Shown: positions 54,081-62,372, counted from the stretch's first letter. The stretch: DNA of 64,000 nucleotides from Streptomyces spinosisporus (GCF_022698145.1 NZ_JALDAX010000015.1:124001-188000), one strand, 5' to 3'. Translations and numbers: made by a program. Notes: generated from the sequence alone by a model not told the origin.

Positions 54081-55307
54081 ATGCCTGCATCTCCGAGCAC
54101 TGCCCGGGCCATCAACGACCGGCTCGCACTGCGCCTGCTCCAGGAGGAAGGCCCGCTCACGGCAGGGCAGTTGAAGCAGCTGACCGGACTGTCCAGGCCG
54201 ACCGTCGCCGACCTCGTGGAGCGCCTGACCGCCTCCGGCCTGATCACCGTGGTCGGGGAGGCGGGCAGGCAGCGGCGCGGACCGAACGCCAAGCTGTACG
54301 GGATTGTGGCCGACCGCGCGCATCTGGCCGCGCTGGACGTGCGCACCGAGAGCGTGCGCGTGGTCGTGACCGACCTGGTGGGCAGCGTGCTCGCCGAGGC
54401 GTCCGTGCCGATCGGCGGGGACACCGGCACGGGGCCGGTGGTGGAGCAGGCGGTCGCGCTGGTCGAACGGGCGGCGAAGGAGGCCGGAGCGACGGGTGCG
54501 CCCGCACGCGACGCCGGCCGGGCCTGGGGGCGCCTGCACACCGTGGGCATCGGCGCTCCCGGTCTGATCGACCCGGCCACCGGCGAACTGCGCGACTCCT
54601 CGGGCCTGCCCGAATGGCACCGCCGCCTGGTCGCCGCCGTCCAGGAACGGTTCCCCGAGGCACGTGTCAGCGTCGGCAACGAAGCCAACCTCGCGGCGCT
54701 GGCCGAACAGCGCGACGGCGCCGCACGCGACCGCGACACGTTCGTCCTCCTGTGGCTCAGCCACGGCACGGGCGCAGCGGTCGTCCTGGACGGCGCCCTA
54801 CGCCGCGGCGCCTCCGGCGGCACCGGAGAGATCGGCTTCCTGCCGGTGCCGGGAACCACGGGCCTGCCCTCCGCGACGGACTGCGACGGAGGGTTCCATT
54901 CCCTGGCGGGGTCGGCCGCGATCGTGGAGCTGGCGGGGGAGTACGGCCTGACGGTCGGGGATGCGAGCGAGCGGCCGAGGGCGGCGGCGGTGGTGCGGGC
55001 GGCGGCCCGAACGCCCCGGGACGAGAGCGCCGGACGCTTCCTCGACGCCCTCGCCGACCGCCTCGCCGTCGGCGTCGCCTCCGTCGTCGCCATCCTCGAC
55101 CCGGGGTGCGTCGTCCTCGGTGGCGAGGTCGGACAGGCCGGCGGCGAGGAGCTCGCACGGCGCGTGGAGCACCGCGTCCGCCGCATGTCCCCGCTGAGCA
55201 CCGAGGTCCGCCCGAGCACCCTGGGCGGCGCCGCCGTCCTTCGTGGCGCCCTGCTCACGGCACGGGACCAGGCCCAGGAGGAACTGTTCGCGCCGCCGGA
55301 ACGGTAG
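54081..55307 (+). CDS. ROK-family transcriptional repressor
   Basis: A 408-residue protein with an N-terminal winged helix-turn-helix (about residues 5-65: LALRLLQEEGPLTAGQLKQLTGLSRPTVADLVERL) and a ROK sugar-kinase-like domain (VGIGAPGLID, VGNEANLAALAE, SHGTGAAVVLDG). The usual ROK zinc-binding segment CxCGxxGC is not obvious: only ATDCDGGFHS is seen at that place, so metal binding may be reduced. ATG 54081 has GGAAGGA seven bases upstream; an in-frame start at 54027 is less likely. It probably controls the divergent MFS gene. Confidence 0.9.
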   Translation: MPASPSTARAINDRLALRLLQEEGPLTAGQLKQLTGLSRPTVADLVERLTASGLITVVGEAGRQRRGPNAKLYGIVADRAHLAALDVRTESVRVVVTDLVGSVLAEASVPIGGDTGTGPVVEQAVALVERAAKEAGATGAPARDAGRAWGRLHTVGIGAPGLIDPATGELRDSSGLPEWHRRLVAAVQERFPEARVSVGNEANLAALAEQRDGAARDRDTFVLLWLSHGTGAAVVLDGALRRGASGGTGEIGFLPVPGTTGLPSATDCDGGFHSLAGSAAIVELAGEYGLTVGDASERPRAAAVVRAAARTPRDESAGRFLDALADRLAVGVASVVAILDPGCVVLGGEVGQAGGEELARRVEHRVRRMSPLSTEVRPSTLGGAAVLRGALLTARDQAQEELFAPPER

Positions 55308-55410
55308 TTCCCTCCGGGGGTTCTCCAGGCCCGGCCCGCGGGCTGCCCGGTTCAGGGCCGGCCGCACTGCGGTCGCGGCTCGCGCCGCAGGCAGGACCTC
55401 GGCGCAGCAC

Positions 55411-56145
55411 TCACGCCCGCTGCAGATACTCCTCGAACGTCCCCTTGCCCGTAGCCTGCTCCGGCGCCAGATGGCCGCCCTGGCGGAAGGCGCGGTACGT
55501 CCGGCCGAAGAGCGGCACGTTGACGATCGGGCGGCGGCGGCCCGTCGACCTGAGCCAGGCGCGGGCCAGGGAGTCGAAGGTGCGGATCTCGGGGCCGCCC
55601 ATGTCCTGGACGCGCCCGGCGGGCGGCTGTGCCGCCAACTCGGCCAGCCGCTCGGCCACTTCGGCCACCTCGATCGGCTGGTCCTGCACCCCGGCCGGCA
55701 GCAGCAGGACCGGCAGCTTGGCCAGCGCCCGGAAGATCATCACAGGCAGGTCGTGGAACTGCGTCGCACGCAGAACCGTCCAGCCGACCCCCGACTCCTC
55801 GATCAGCTTCTCGACCGCGAGCTTGGTCTTGTAGTAGCCGAGCGGCACCTCGTCCACGCCGACGATCGAGATGTACACCAGATGCCCCACACCGGCTCGC
55901 CGCGCAGCCTCCACCAGGTTGCGCGCGGCCTTCTCGTCCCCGCCGGTCTGCGTGGTCGCGCAGTGCACGATCGTGTCCACGCCCTCGACCGCCGCGTCCA
56001 GTCCGGCACCGCCCTTGCGCAGGTCGACGGCGTACGGCTGGGTGTGCCGGCTGAGCACCCGCACCTCGTGACCGTCCGCACGCAGCCGCTCGGTGACGAG
56101 CCGGCCGAGGGTTCCGGTGCCGCCGGTCACCAGGATCGTGGTCAT
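55411..56145 (-). CDS. NmrA/atypical SDR-type NAD(P)H-binding protein
   Basis: A 244-residue Rossmann protein with the atypical SDR glycine motif VTGGTGTLGR, then ADGHEVRVLSR and IVHCATTQTGG, YISIVGVDEVPLGYYKTKLAVEKL and WTVLRATQFHDL. It reads in the same direction as, and just downstream of, the broken ECF41 sigma gene. ECF41 sigma factors are typically next to one gene for a carboxymuconolactone decarboxylase, oxidoreductase or epimerase (COE), which this fits. A TGTCACA motif upstream supports control by that sigma factor. Confidence 0.88.
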   Translation of the reverse strand: MTTILVTGGTGTLGRLVTERLRADGHEVRVLSRHTQPYAVDLRKGGAGLDAAVEGVDTIVHCATTQTGGDEKAARNLVEAARRAGVGHLVYISIVGVDEVPLGYYKTKLAVEKLIEESGVGWTVLRATQFHDLPVMIFRALAKLPVLLLPAGVQDQPIEVAEVAERLAELAAQPPAGRVQDMGGPEIRTFDSLARAWLRSTGRRRPIVNVPLFGRTYRAFRQGGHLAPEQATGKGTFEEYLQRA

Positions 56146-56223
56146 GCTGTTCAGCTCCTTCGACGCGGGGCGCTCCCGGACGGAGCGCCCTTCGGCAGCT
56201 CAGACCACGTAGCCGGTGCGCGA

Positions 56224-56230
56224 TGTGACA
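56224..56230 (-). promoter_or_regulatory. ECF41-type -35 motif (TGTCACA) upstream of the SDR gene
   Basis: On the minus strand TGTCACA occurs 78 bases before the SDR ATG, followed 14 bases later by CGTG and 17 bases later by GGTC. The published ECF41 promoter, as I recall it, has TGTCACA at -35 and CGTC at -10. The -35 match is exact; the -10 is imperfect. Confidence 0.5.
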
Positions 56231-56246
56231 AGCCGCTCCGACGTCC

Positions 56247-56588
56247 TCAGCCGTGCCTCAGCTGACGCTGTGCGAAGTCCAGCTTGTCCGGGTTCAGCAC
56301 GGCCCGCACATGGGAGATCAGCCCGTCCCGCATCTCGAACGCCATCAGGCCGAAGAGCAGGTCGCCGTCCCAGACGGCCAGCCCCTGGGCGCCGTTGACC
56401 TCGGGCCGGGTGAAGGAGAGGCCGGACATGTACCGCTCGACGACACCCAGCACGAACCGCCCCACCTTGTCGGGCCCCTCCACCGCGCGCAGCGCCGCAC
56501 GGACCTTGCCGCCGCCGTCGCTGGAGAAGGTCACGTCCGCCGTCAGCAGCTTCTCCAGGCCGGCCAGGTCACCGTCCCGGGCCGCCAT
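56247..56588 (-). CDS. Detached SnoaL-like C-terminal domain of the ECF41 sigma factor
   Basis: This 113-residue reading frame continues the sigma-factor gene after an in-frame TAG at 56616-56618, nine codons upstream of this ATG. It carries both hallmarks of the ECF41 C-terminal domain: DGGGKVRA and, near the end, NPDKL. Its first residues (MAARDGDLAGLEKLL) are the usual start of that domain. It could be made separately by reinitiation, through read-through of the TAG, or not at all. GAGGAA lies between the TAG and the ATG on the minus strand, so internal initiation is possible. Confidence 0.75.
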   Translation of the reverse strand: MAARDGDLAGLEKLLTADVTFSSDGGGKVRAALRAVEGPDKVGRFVLGVVERYMSGLSFTRPEVNGAQGLAVWDGDLLFGLMAFEMRDGLISHVRAVLNPDKLDFAQRQLRHG

Positions 56589-56615
56589 GATGAAGGAGGT
56601 GACGAGTTCCTCCTG

Positions 56616-57134
56616 CTACTCGGGCGCCGGCTCGAACCGGGCCCGCTCCTCGCTCACCCGCTGCACCGCCCGCCGGTACAGCTGGCGGGAGTTGGCCTCG
56701 GTGAGGTCGAGTGTCTCGGCGATCTCGCGGTGCCCATACCCGAAGGCCTCGCGCAGCACGTACACCGCGCGCTCGGTCGGGCCGAGCCGCTCCAGCAGGA
56801 CCAGCATCGCGAGCGACACCGCCTCGCGCTGCTCCGCCGACTCCATCGGGCCGAGCGCCCCGCCCGAGGTGACCACCGGCTCGGGCAGCCAGACCCCGAC
56901 GTAGCTCTCGCGCCGGGCGCGCGCCGAGGTCAGCCGGGTGAGGCAGAGATTGGTGACGACCTTGGCGAGCCAGGCCGCCGGGTGCTCGATGACCGCGCGG
57001 TCCGCCGCGTTGAAGCGCAGATAGGCGTCCTGGACCGCGTCCTCGGCCTCGTAGGCCGAGCCCAGCATGCGGTAGGCGAGACCGAACAGCCGGGGGCGGT
57101 GCGTCTCGAACTCGTCGGCGATCGTGCTGCTCAT
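56616..57134 (-). CDS. ECF41-type sigma factor core (SigJ-like), truncated by TAG
   Basis: A 172-residue extracytoplasmic-function sigma factor. Region 2 is visible as FETHRPRLFGLAYRMLGS and EDAVQDAYLRF, the linker has the ECF41 marker WLPEP, and region 4 is LGPTERAVYVLREAFGYGHREIAETL. The protein stops at TAG 56616-56618 after EPAPE, where intact members run on into a SnoaL-like regulatory domain, still present downstream in the same frame. Work on ECF41 showed that this domain modulates activity, so the core alone could be deregulated or inactive. ATG 57134 is preferred over GTG 57143. Confidence 0.85.
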   Translation of the reverse strand: MSSTIADEFETHRPRLFGLAYRMLGSAYEAEDAVQDAYLRFNAADRAVIEHPAAWLAKVVTNLCLTRLTSARARRESYVGVWLPEPVVTSGGALGPMESAEQREAVSLAMLVLLERLGPTERAVYVLREAFGYGHREIAETLDLTEANSRQLYRRAVQRVSEERARFEPAPE

Positions 57135-57365
57135 GGGCACCACACTGCCAGAGCGCCGCAGCTGAGAGGGTTGGGGGCCCGGCGGCGGGCAAGGGCCGTC
57201 GTCACCACCGCCGGGCCGGACCGTGGATCCAAAAAGGACTAGACCAAAGGGTCCAGCAGATCGGGGCGGTTGAGAAGTCCACCGTCACGTCCTGTGAGCC
57301 ACCCCACACCCTTCGCCCGTATGGACCACGATCAGGCGTGGCACACTGGCTCTGTACCAGAAGCA

Positions 57366-57492
57366 GCGCACTCCGGGGTCGGTGAAATTCCGAACCGGCG
57401 GTTACAGTCCGCGACCCGACCGCTTCCAGCGGCCGGTTGACCAGGTGAAATTCCTGGACCGACGGTTAAAGTCCGGATGGGAGGCAGTGCGC
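57366..57492 (+). ncRNA. FMN riboswitch (RFN element)
   Basis: The conserved RFN blocks are clear: GGGGTCGGTGAAATTCC at 57374-57391, CGGCGGTTACAGTCCGCGACCC at about 57397-57417, GGTGAAATTCCTGGACCGAC at 57444-57463 and GGTTAAAGTCCGGATGGGAG. The closing helix P1 pairs GCGCACT (57366-57372) with AGTGCGC (57486-57492). It senses FMN and lowers expression of the riboflavin operon that follows. Confidence 0.97.
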
Positions 57493-57524
57493 GGCGGGCG
57501 GGCATGTGTGCGCGCCGCCGTATC

Positions 57525-57549
57525 GGCTTCGTCCTTCGGGACGAAAGCC
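57525..57549 (+). terminator. Expression-platform hairpin of the FMN riboswitch
   Basis: GGCTTCGTCC at 57525-57534 pairs with GGACGAA-A-GCC at 57539-57549, with one bulge and a TTCG loop. It lies in the 146-base stretch between the aptamer and ribE and is a candidate terminator stem; there is no T-run. Confidence 0.55.
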
Positions 57550-57638
57550 TCCGGCGTCGCCCCCGGTGTCCTCACCCGCTCATTCTGTCGTCATCGACAG
57601 GCCCCGGAGTCCGTGCCCGAAGAGGGAGGACCCGGGAA

Positions 57639-58244
57639 GTGTTCACCGGAATCGTCGAAGAGCTGGGCGAGATCACCGCCGTCGAGGACCTCGGCGACGC
57701 CTGTCGCTTCCGAGTGCGCGGCCCCGTCGTCACCGAGGGCGCGAAACACGGTGACTCCATCGCGGTCAACGGCGTCTGCCTCACGGTCGTGGACCACGAG
57801 GGCGACGAGTTCACCGCCGACGTCATGGCCGAGACCCTCGTCCGCTCCAGCCTCGGCGCACTCTCCGTGGGCTCCCGCGCCAACCTCGAACGCCCCATGG
57901 CCGTGGGCGCCCGCCTCGGCGGTCACATCGTGCAGGGCCATGTCGACGGCACCGGCGAGATCCTGGAGCGCAAGCCCTCCGACCACTGGGAGATCGTCAA
58001 GATCTCGCTCCCCGCGGACCTGCCCCGCTATGTCGTGGAGAAGGGCTCGATCACCGTCGACGGCATCAGCCTCACCGTGGTCGACGCGGGCCCCGACTAC
58101 TTCACGGTCAGCCTCATCCCGACCACCCTCGCCCTGACCACGCTCGGCCACAAGCAGCCCGGCGACCCGGTCAACCTCGAGGTCGACGTCGTCGCCAAGT
58201 ACGTCGAGCGCCTGCTCGGCAGCAGCCGGGGAGCGGACCGGTGA
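57639..58244 (+). CDS. ribE: Riboflavin synthase alpha subunit
   Basis: Dismutates two 6,7-dimethyl-8-ribityllumazine molecules to riboflavin. The 201-residue protein shows the internal two-fold repeat of lumazine-binding domains, each with a NGV-C-LTV or DGISLTV block; the N-terminus is the family's FTGIVEELG. GTG 57639 has GGGAGGA eight bases upstream. An FMN riboswitch precedes it. The stop overlaps the ribM start by four bases. Confidence 0.96.
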   Translation: MFTGIVEELGEITAVEDLGDACRFRVRGPVVTEGAKHGDSIAVNGVCLTVVDHEGDEFTADVMAETLVRSSLGALSVGSRANLERPMAVGARLGGHIVQGHVDGTGEILERKPSDHWEIVKISLPADLPRYVVEKGSITVDGISLTVVDAGPDYFTVSLIPTTLALTTLGHKQPGDPVNLEVDVVAKYVERLLGSSRGADR

Positions 58245-58882
58245 ACTGGCTGAACTCCGAGGCGTTCACCCTCCTCGACCAGCACATCATCTGGTCCGAC
58301 ATGATCGGCAACGTCCTCGGCCTGATCACCCTCGCGCTCGGCTGGCGCCGCTCCCTGCTGACCTGGCCGGTGCAGTTCCTCTCCGGCCTGGTCCTCTTCG
58401 TCGCCTTCTACGGCCATCTGGCCGGCAGCGCGGGCAAGCAGACCGTCGTCATGGCCGTCGCCCTGTACGGCTGGTGGCAGTGGAACCGCACCAAGGACAA
58501 GGCCCAGGACGGCCACATCGTCCCGCGGTTCGCCACCTGGCGCGAGCGCGGCGCGATGATCGCCGCCGCCGCGGCCGGCACGGTCCTGGTCGCCCTCCTG
58601 TTCAAGGCGTACCCGTCCCTGTCCTGGGACCCCTGGCCCGACGCCTACATCTTCGTCGGCACCATCGTCGCCATGTACGCGCAGGCCCGCGGCATGGTCG
58701 AGTTCTGGATCGCCTGGCTCCTGGTGGACGTCGTCGGCGTCCCCCTCAACTTCGCCAACGGCTACGCCTTCTCCGGCTTCGTCTACGTCATCTACGGCGC
58801 ACTCGTCCTGTGGGGCATGCGCGACTGGTGGCTGCGCTCCCGCGACGGCGCGCGGCCCGTCCTGGAAGGAGCGCCGGCATGA
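58241..58882 (+). CDS. ribM: PnuC-family riboflavin transporter RibM
   Basis: A 213-residue membrane protein with about seven hydrophobic segments and PnuC-family motifs, including the aromatic stretch ALYGWWQWNR and a terminal YVIYGALVLWGMRDW. In Streptomyces davaonensis and Corynebacterium such a protein in the rib operon was shown to move riboflavin (RibM/PnuX). The GTG start is coupled to ribE (GTGA) and the stop to ribBA (ATGA). Because it lies behind the FMN riboswitch, flavin import and synthesis would be regulated together. Confidence 0.9.
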   Translation: MNWLNSEAFTLLDQHIIWSDMIGNVLGLITLALGWRRSLLTWPVQFLSGLVLFVAFYGHLAGSAGKQTVVMAVALYGWWQWNRTKDKAQDGHIVPRFATWRERGAMIAAAAAGTVLVALLFKAYPSLSWDPWPDAYIFVGTIVAMYAQARGMVEFWIAWLLVDVVGVPLNFANGYAFSGFVYVIYGALVLWGMRDWWLRSRDGARPVLEGAPA

Positions 58883-60168
58883 CTTCGGCACCGATTCTCT
58901 ACAGCACCGACGGCATCGAGGACTGGTCGCTCGACCCGATCGAGCAGGCCGTCGCCGACATCGCGGCCGGCCGCCCCGTCGTGGTGGTCGACGACGAGGA
59001 CCGGGAGAACGAGGGCGATCTCGTCGTCGCCGCCGAGAAGGTCACCCCCGAGATCGTCGCCTTCATGATGAGCGAGTGCCGCGGCCTGATCTGCGCCCCC
59101 ATGGAGGGCGAGGAGCTGGACCGGCTGAAGCTGCCGCAGATGGTCGACGACAACACCGAGTCGATGAGGACCGCGTTCACGGTCTCCGTGGACGCCTCCG
59201 CGGCGCACGGCGTCACCACCGGCATCTCGGCCGCCGACCGCGCCACCACGCTCCAGCTGCTGGCGAGCGGCGACGCCCAGCCGGGCGACTTCGTGCGCCC
59301 CGGCCACATCTTCCCGCTGCGCGCCAGGTCCGGCGGCGTCCTGACCCGCGACGGCCACACCGAGGCCGCCGTCGACCTGGCCCGGCTCGCGGGGCTGCGC
59401 CCGGCCGGCGCGATCGTCGAGATCGCCGGCGAGGACGGCCGGATGCTGCGGCTGCCCGAGCTGATCCCGTTCGCCCGCAAGCACGGCCTGACGATCATCT
59501 CCATCGAGGACCTGATCGCCTACCGCCGCGCCTCCGAGCCCACGGTCCGCCGCGAGGCCGAGACCCATCTGCCCACCAGGCACGGCGAGTTCACGGCCTA
59601 CGGCTACCGCTCCACCATCGACGGCGTCGAGCACGTCGCCCTCGTCCACGGCGAGATCGGCGACGGCGAGGACGTCCTCGTCCGGGTCCACTCCGAGTGC
59701 CTGACCGGCGACATCTTCGCCTCCCTGCGCTGCGACTGCGGCCCCCAGCTCGACGCCTCGCTGCAGCGCATCCAGGCCGAGGGCAGGGGAGTGGTGGTCT
59801 ATCTGCGCGGGCACGAGGGACGCGGCATCGGGCTGCTGTCCAAGCTGCGCGCATACGAACTCCAGGAGCGCGGCCGCGACACCCTCGACGCCAACCTCGA
59901 ACTGGGCCTGCCCGCCGACGCCCGGGACTACGGCGCGGGCGCGCAGATACTGGCGGACCTCGGCGTGCACAGCGTCCGCCTGATGACCAACAACCCCGAC
60001 AAGACCGACGCACTGGTCCGCCACGGCATCGCGGTCTCCGGACGCGAGCCGATGCCCGTGCAGGCCGGCGAGCACAACCTCCGCTACCTGCGCACCAAGC
60101 GGGACCGGATGGGGCACGATCTGCCCTGGCTGGACACGGCCCCCGTGTCCACCTGCGGCAACCAGTAA
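58879..60168 (+). CDS. ribBA: Bifunctional 3,4-dihydroxy-2-butanone 4-phosphate synthase / GTP cyclohydrolase II
   Basis: Supplies both starting branches of riboflavin synthesis. The 429-residue protein has an N-terminal RibB domain (DDEDRENEGDLVVAA and HTEAAVDLARLAGL, with metal and substrate acids) and a C-terminal RibA domain from about residue 225. The RibA zinc site is in HSECLTGDIFASLRCDCG, with three cysteines, and the catalytic tyrosine/arginine region is DARDYGAGAQIL. Both sites look intact. Its ATG overlaps the ribM stop. Confidence 0.96.
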   Translation: MTSAPILYSTDGIEDWSLDPIEQAVADIAAGRPVVVVDDEDRENEGDLVVAAEKVTPEIVAFMMSECRGLICAPMEGEELDRLKLPQMVDDNTESMRTAFTVSVDASAAHGVTTGISAADRATTLQLLASGDAQPGDFVRPGHIFPLRARSGGVLTRDGHTEAAVDLARLAGLRPAGAIVEIAGEDGRMLRLPELIPFARKHGLTIISIEDLIAYRRASEPTVRREAETHLPTRHGEFTAYGYRSTIDGVEHVALVHGEIGDGEDVLVRVHSECLTGDIFASLRCDCGPQLDASLQRIQAEGRGVVVYLRGHEGRGIGLLSKLRAYELQERGRDTLDANLELGLPADARDYGAGAQILADLGVHSVRLMTNNPDKTDALVRHGIAVSGREPMPVQAGEHNLRYLRTKRDRMGHDLPWLDTAPVSTCGNQ

Positions 60169-60203
60169 GAGATCTGCAGAAGGCACGAAGGAGACACGGG
60201 AAC

Positions 60204-60689
60204 GTGAGCGGCAAGGGCGCACCGGAGCTGTCGGTACGGAACGTCGGGGACCTCAGGGTCGCCGTCATCGCGGCGCAGTGGCACGAGAAGGTGATGGACG
60301 GCCTGGTGGACGGCGCCCTGCGCGCCCTGCGCGACCTCGGGATCGACGAGCCGACCCTGCTCAGGGTCCCCGGCAGCTGGGAACTCCCGGTCGTCGCCAA
60401 GGTCCTCGCGGGCCGCGGCTACGACGCGATCGTCGCCCTGGGCGTCGTCATCCGCGGCGGCACCCCCCACTTCGACTACGTGTGCCAGGGCGTCGCCCAG
60501 GGCCTCACCCAGGTCTCCGTCGACACCGGGGTGCCCGTCGGCTTCGGCCTGCTCACCTGTGACAACGAGGAGCAGGCCCTGGACCGGGCCGGTCTGCCGG
60601 GCTCCAACGAGGACAAGGGGCACGAGGCGGTGACCGCGGCGGTGGCGACCGCGGCGACGCTCCGCTCAGTATCCGAACCGTGGCACTGA
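60204..60689 (+). CDS. ribH: 6,7-dimethyl-8-ribityllumazine synthase
   Basis: Condenses the RibA/RibG-derived pyrimidine with dihydroxybutanone phosphate. The 161-residue protein has AQWHEKVMDGLVDGAL, VPGSWELPVVAKVL, GVVIRGGTPHFDYV (with the catalytic histidine) and PVGFGLLTCDNEEQA. GTG 60204 has GAAGGAG ten bases upstream. It ends the riboflavin operon. ribD/ribG is not in this window, so the deaminase/reductase step is encoded elsewhere. Confidence 0.96.
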   Translation: MSGKGAPELSVRNVGDLRVAVIAAQWHEKVMDGLVDGALRALRDLGIDEPTLLRVPGSWELPVVAKVLAGRGYDAIVALGVVIRGGTPHFDYVCQGVAQGLTQVSVDTGVPVGFGLLTCDNEEQALDRAGLPGSNEDKGHEAVTAAVATAATLRSVSEPWH

Positions 60690-60713
60690 CGCGTCCGGTG
60701 TGTGGCATAGGCT
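60686..60713 (+). promoter_or_regulatory. Candidate promoter of hisE
   Basis: CTGACG (60686-60691) and TAGGCT (60708-60713) are separated by 16 bp and overlap the ribH stop. A start about seven bases after the -10 would give a leader of only a few bases before the hisE ATG at 60724. Confidence 0.45.
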
Positions 60714-60723
60714 GAGCGTCACC

Positions 60724-60996
60724 ATGTCCAAGAAGACGTTCGAGGAGCTCTTCACCGAGCTCCAGCACAAGGCCGCCCACGGCGACCCCGCCACTTCCCG
60801 TACCGCAGAACTGGTCGGCAAGGGCGTCCATGCCATCGGCAAGAAGGTCGTCGAAGAGGCCGCCGAGGTATGGATGGCCGCCGAGCACGAGGGCAAGGAG
60901 GCAGCCGCCGAGGAGATCTCGCAGCTGCTCTACCACGTCCAGGTGATGATGGTCGCCCGCGGCATCTCCCTGGACGACGTCTACGCCCATCTGTAA
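60724..60996 (+). CDS. hisE: Phosphoribosyl-ATP pyrophosphatase
   Basis: Second step of histidine synthesis, removing pyrophosphate from phosphoribosyl-ATP. The 90-residue helical protein has the MazG-like signature GKKVVEEAAEVWMAAEHEG with metal-binding glutamates and EEISQLLYHVQVMMVARG. ATG 60724 matches the usual Streptomyces length. There is no clear ribosome binding site, which fits a leaderless or very short leader. hisG follows 49 bases later. Confidence 0.95.
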   Translation: MSKKTFEELFTELQHKAAHGDPATSRTAELVGKGVHAIGKKVVEEAAEVWMAAEHEGKEAAAEEISQLLYHVQVMMVARGISLDDVYAHL

Positions 60997-61045
60997 GCCG
61001 CCCCGGTTCACGAACACTCACCTCAACGCAAAGGAAGCCGACCTC

Positions 61046-61903
61046 ATGCTGCGCATCGCCGTCCCCAACAAGGGTTCCCTGTCAGGCCCTGCGGCGGAGA
61101 TGCTGCATGAGGCCGGTTACCGCCAGCGCCGCGAGTCCAAGGAACTGCGGACCGTCGACCCGTCGAACGAGGTCGAGTTCTTCTACCTCCGCCCCCGCGA
61201 CATCGCGATCTACGTCTCCTCCGGCAAGCTCGACATCGGCATCACCGGCCGCGATCTGCTGATCGACTCCGGCGCCGACGCCGAGGAGATCCTCCCGCTC
61301 GGCTTCGCCCGCTCCACCTTCCGCTTCGCCGCCAAGCCGGGCACGGCGAACGGCCTGGCCGACCTCAAGGGCCGCACCGTCGCCACCTCCTACGAGGGCA
61401 TCGTCGAGGGGCACCTCGGCGAGCACGGCGTCGACGCCTCCGTCGTCCACCTCGACGGCGCCGTGGAGACCGCGATCGAGCTGGGCGTCGCCGAGGTCAT
61501 CGCCGACGTCGTCGAGACCGGCACCTCGCTGCGCAACGCGGGCCTGGAGGTCTTCGGCGAGCCCATCATGAAGTCCGAGGCCGTCGTCATCCGCCGTACC
61601 GGCGCCGACGCCGACGAGACCGCCGAGCCCAAGGTCCAGCAGTTCCTGCGCCGCCTCCAGGGTGTCCTGGTGGCCCGGACGTACGTGATGATGGACTACG
61701 ACTGCCGCGTCGAGCAGCTGGAGAAGGCCGTGGCCCTCACCCCGGGTCTGGAGTCCCCGACCATCTCCCCGCTGCACAACGAGGGCTGGGTCGCCGTCCG
61801 CGCCATGGTCCCCACCAAGGACGCCCAGCGCATCATGGACGACCTGTACGCGATCGGCGCCCGGGCCATCCTGACCACAGCCATCCACGCCTGCCGTCTC
61901 TGA
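61046..61903 (+). CDS. hisG: ATP phosphoribosyltransferase (long form)
   Basis: First, feedback-controlled step of histidine synthesis. The 285-residue protein is the long type with a C-terminal ACT-like regulatory domain that binds histidine (about residues 210-285: SPTISPLHNEGWVAVRAMV) and so needs no HisZ. The catalytic part shows VPNKGSLSGPAAEML at the start, DIGITGRDLLIDSG and the PRPP loop region EVIADVVETGTSLRNAGL. Confidence 0.97.
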   Translation: MLRIAVPNKGSLSGPAAEMLHEAGYRQRRESKELRTVDPSNEVEFFYLRPRDIAIYVSSGKLDIGITGRDLLIDSGADAEEILPLGFARSTFRFAAKPGTANGLADLKGRTVATSYEGIVEGHLGEHGVDASVVHLDGAVETAIELGVAEVIADVVETGTSLRNAGLEVFGEPIMKSEAVVIRRTGADADETAEPKVQQFLRRLQGVLVARTYVMMDYDCRVEQLEKAVALTPGLESPTISPLHNEGWVAVRAMVPTKDAQRIMDDLYAIGARAILTTAIHACRL

Positions 61904-61916
61904 GGGGCACACAGAG

Positions 61917-62372
61917 ATGTCCGAGCTGCCCGCTCTTCCCGTCACGTTCCGGCCGGGCCGCACCCGCGCCGTGCTGCTCACCTCCGGTGCCGTGATCTTC
62001 GTGGTCATCACGACGGTCGCCATGCTGCTTGAGCACATCGGCCCGGGCGAGCGCATGAGCTTCGTCCTCACGGCCGCGCTGCTGTTCGCCGTGCTCGCCC
62101 AGCTGGGCCGGGTGAAGGTCGTCGCCGACGAGTCCGGCGTCACGGTCGTGAACATCGCCAGCAGGCGGCGGCTGGCCTGGGCCGAGATCGTGCAGGTGAA
62201 CCTGCGCCCCGGCGATCCCTGGGTGTTCCTCAACCTCAGCGACGGCACCAGCCTGCCCGCGCTCGGCATCCAGCCGGGCATCGCCAAGCAGCGCGCCATC
62301 GCCGACGCCCGCACACTGCGCGCCCTCGCGGAGGACCGCTCCCTGCGGGATCCCGGGCAGCGACAGGGCTGA
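61917..62372 (+). CDS. PH-domain (bPH-type) membrane protein
   Basis: A 151-residue protein with two transmembrane helices at about residues 18-38 and 46-62, then a short bacterial PH-like domain (VTVVNIASRRRLAWAEIVQVNLRPGDPWVFLNLSDGTSLPALGIQ). It starts 13 bases after hisG and is probably cotranscribed. Mycobacteria have a similar membrane-protein gene after hisG (from memory Rv2120c). No function is known. Confidence 0.85.
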   Translation: MSELPALPVTFRPGRTRAVLLTSGAVIFVVITTVAMLLEHIGPGERMSFVLTAALLFAVLAQLGRVKVVADESGVTVVNIASRRRLAWAEIVQVNLRPGDPWVFLNLSDGTSLPALGIQPGIAKQRAIADARTLRALAEDRSLRDPGQRQG

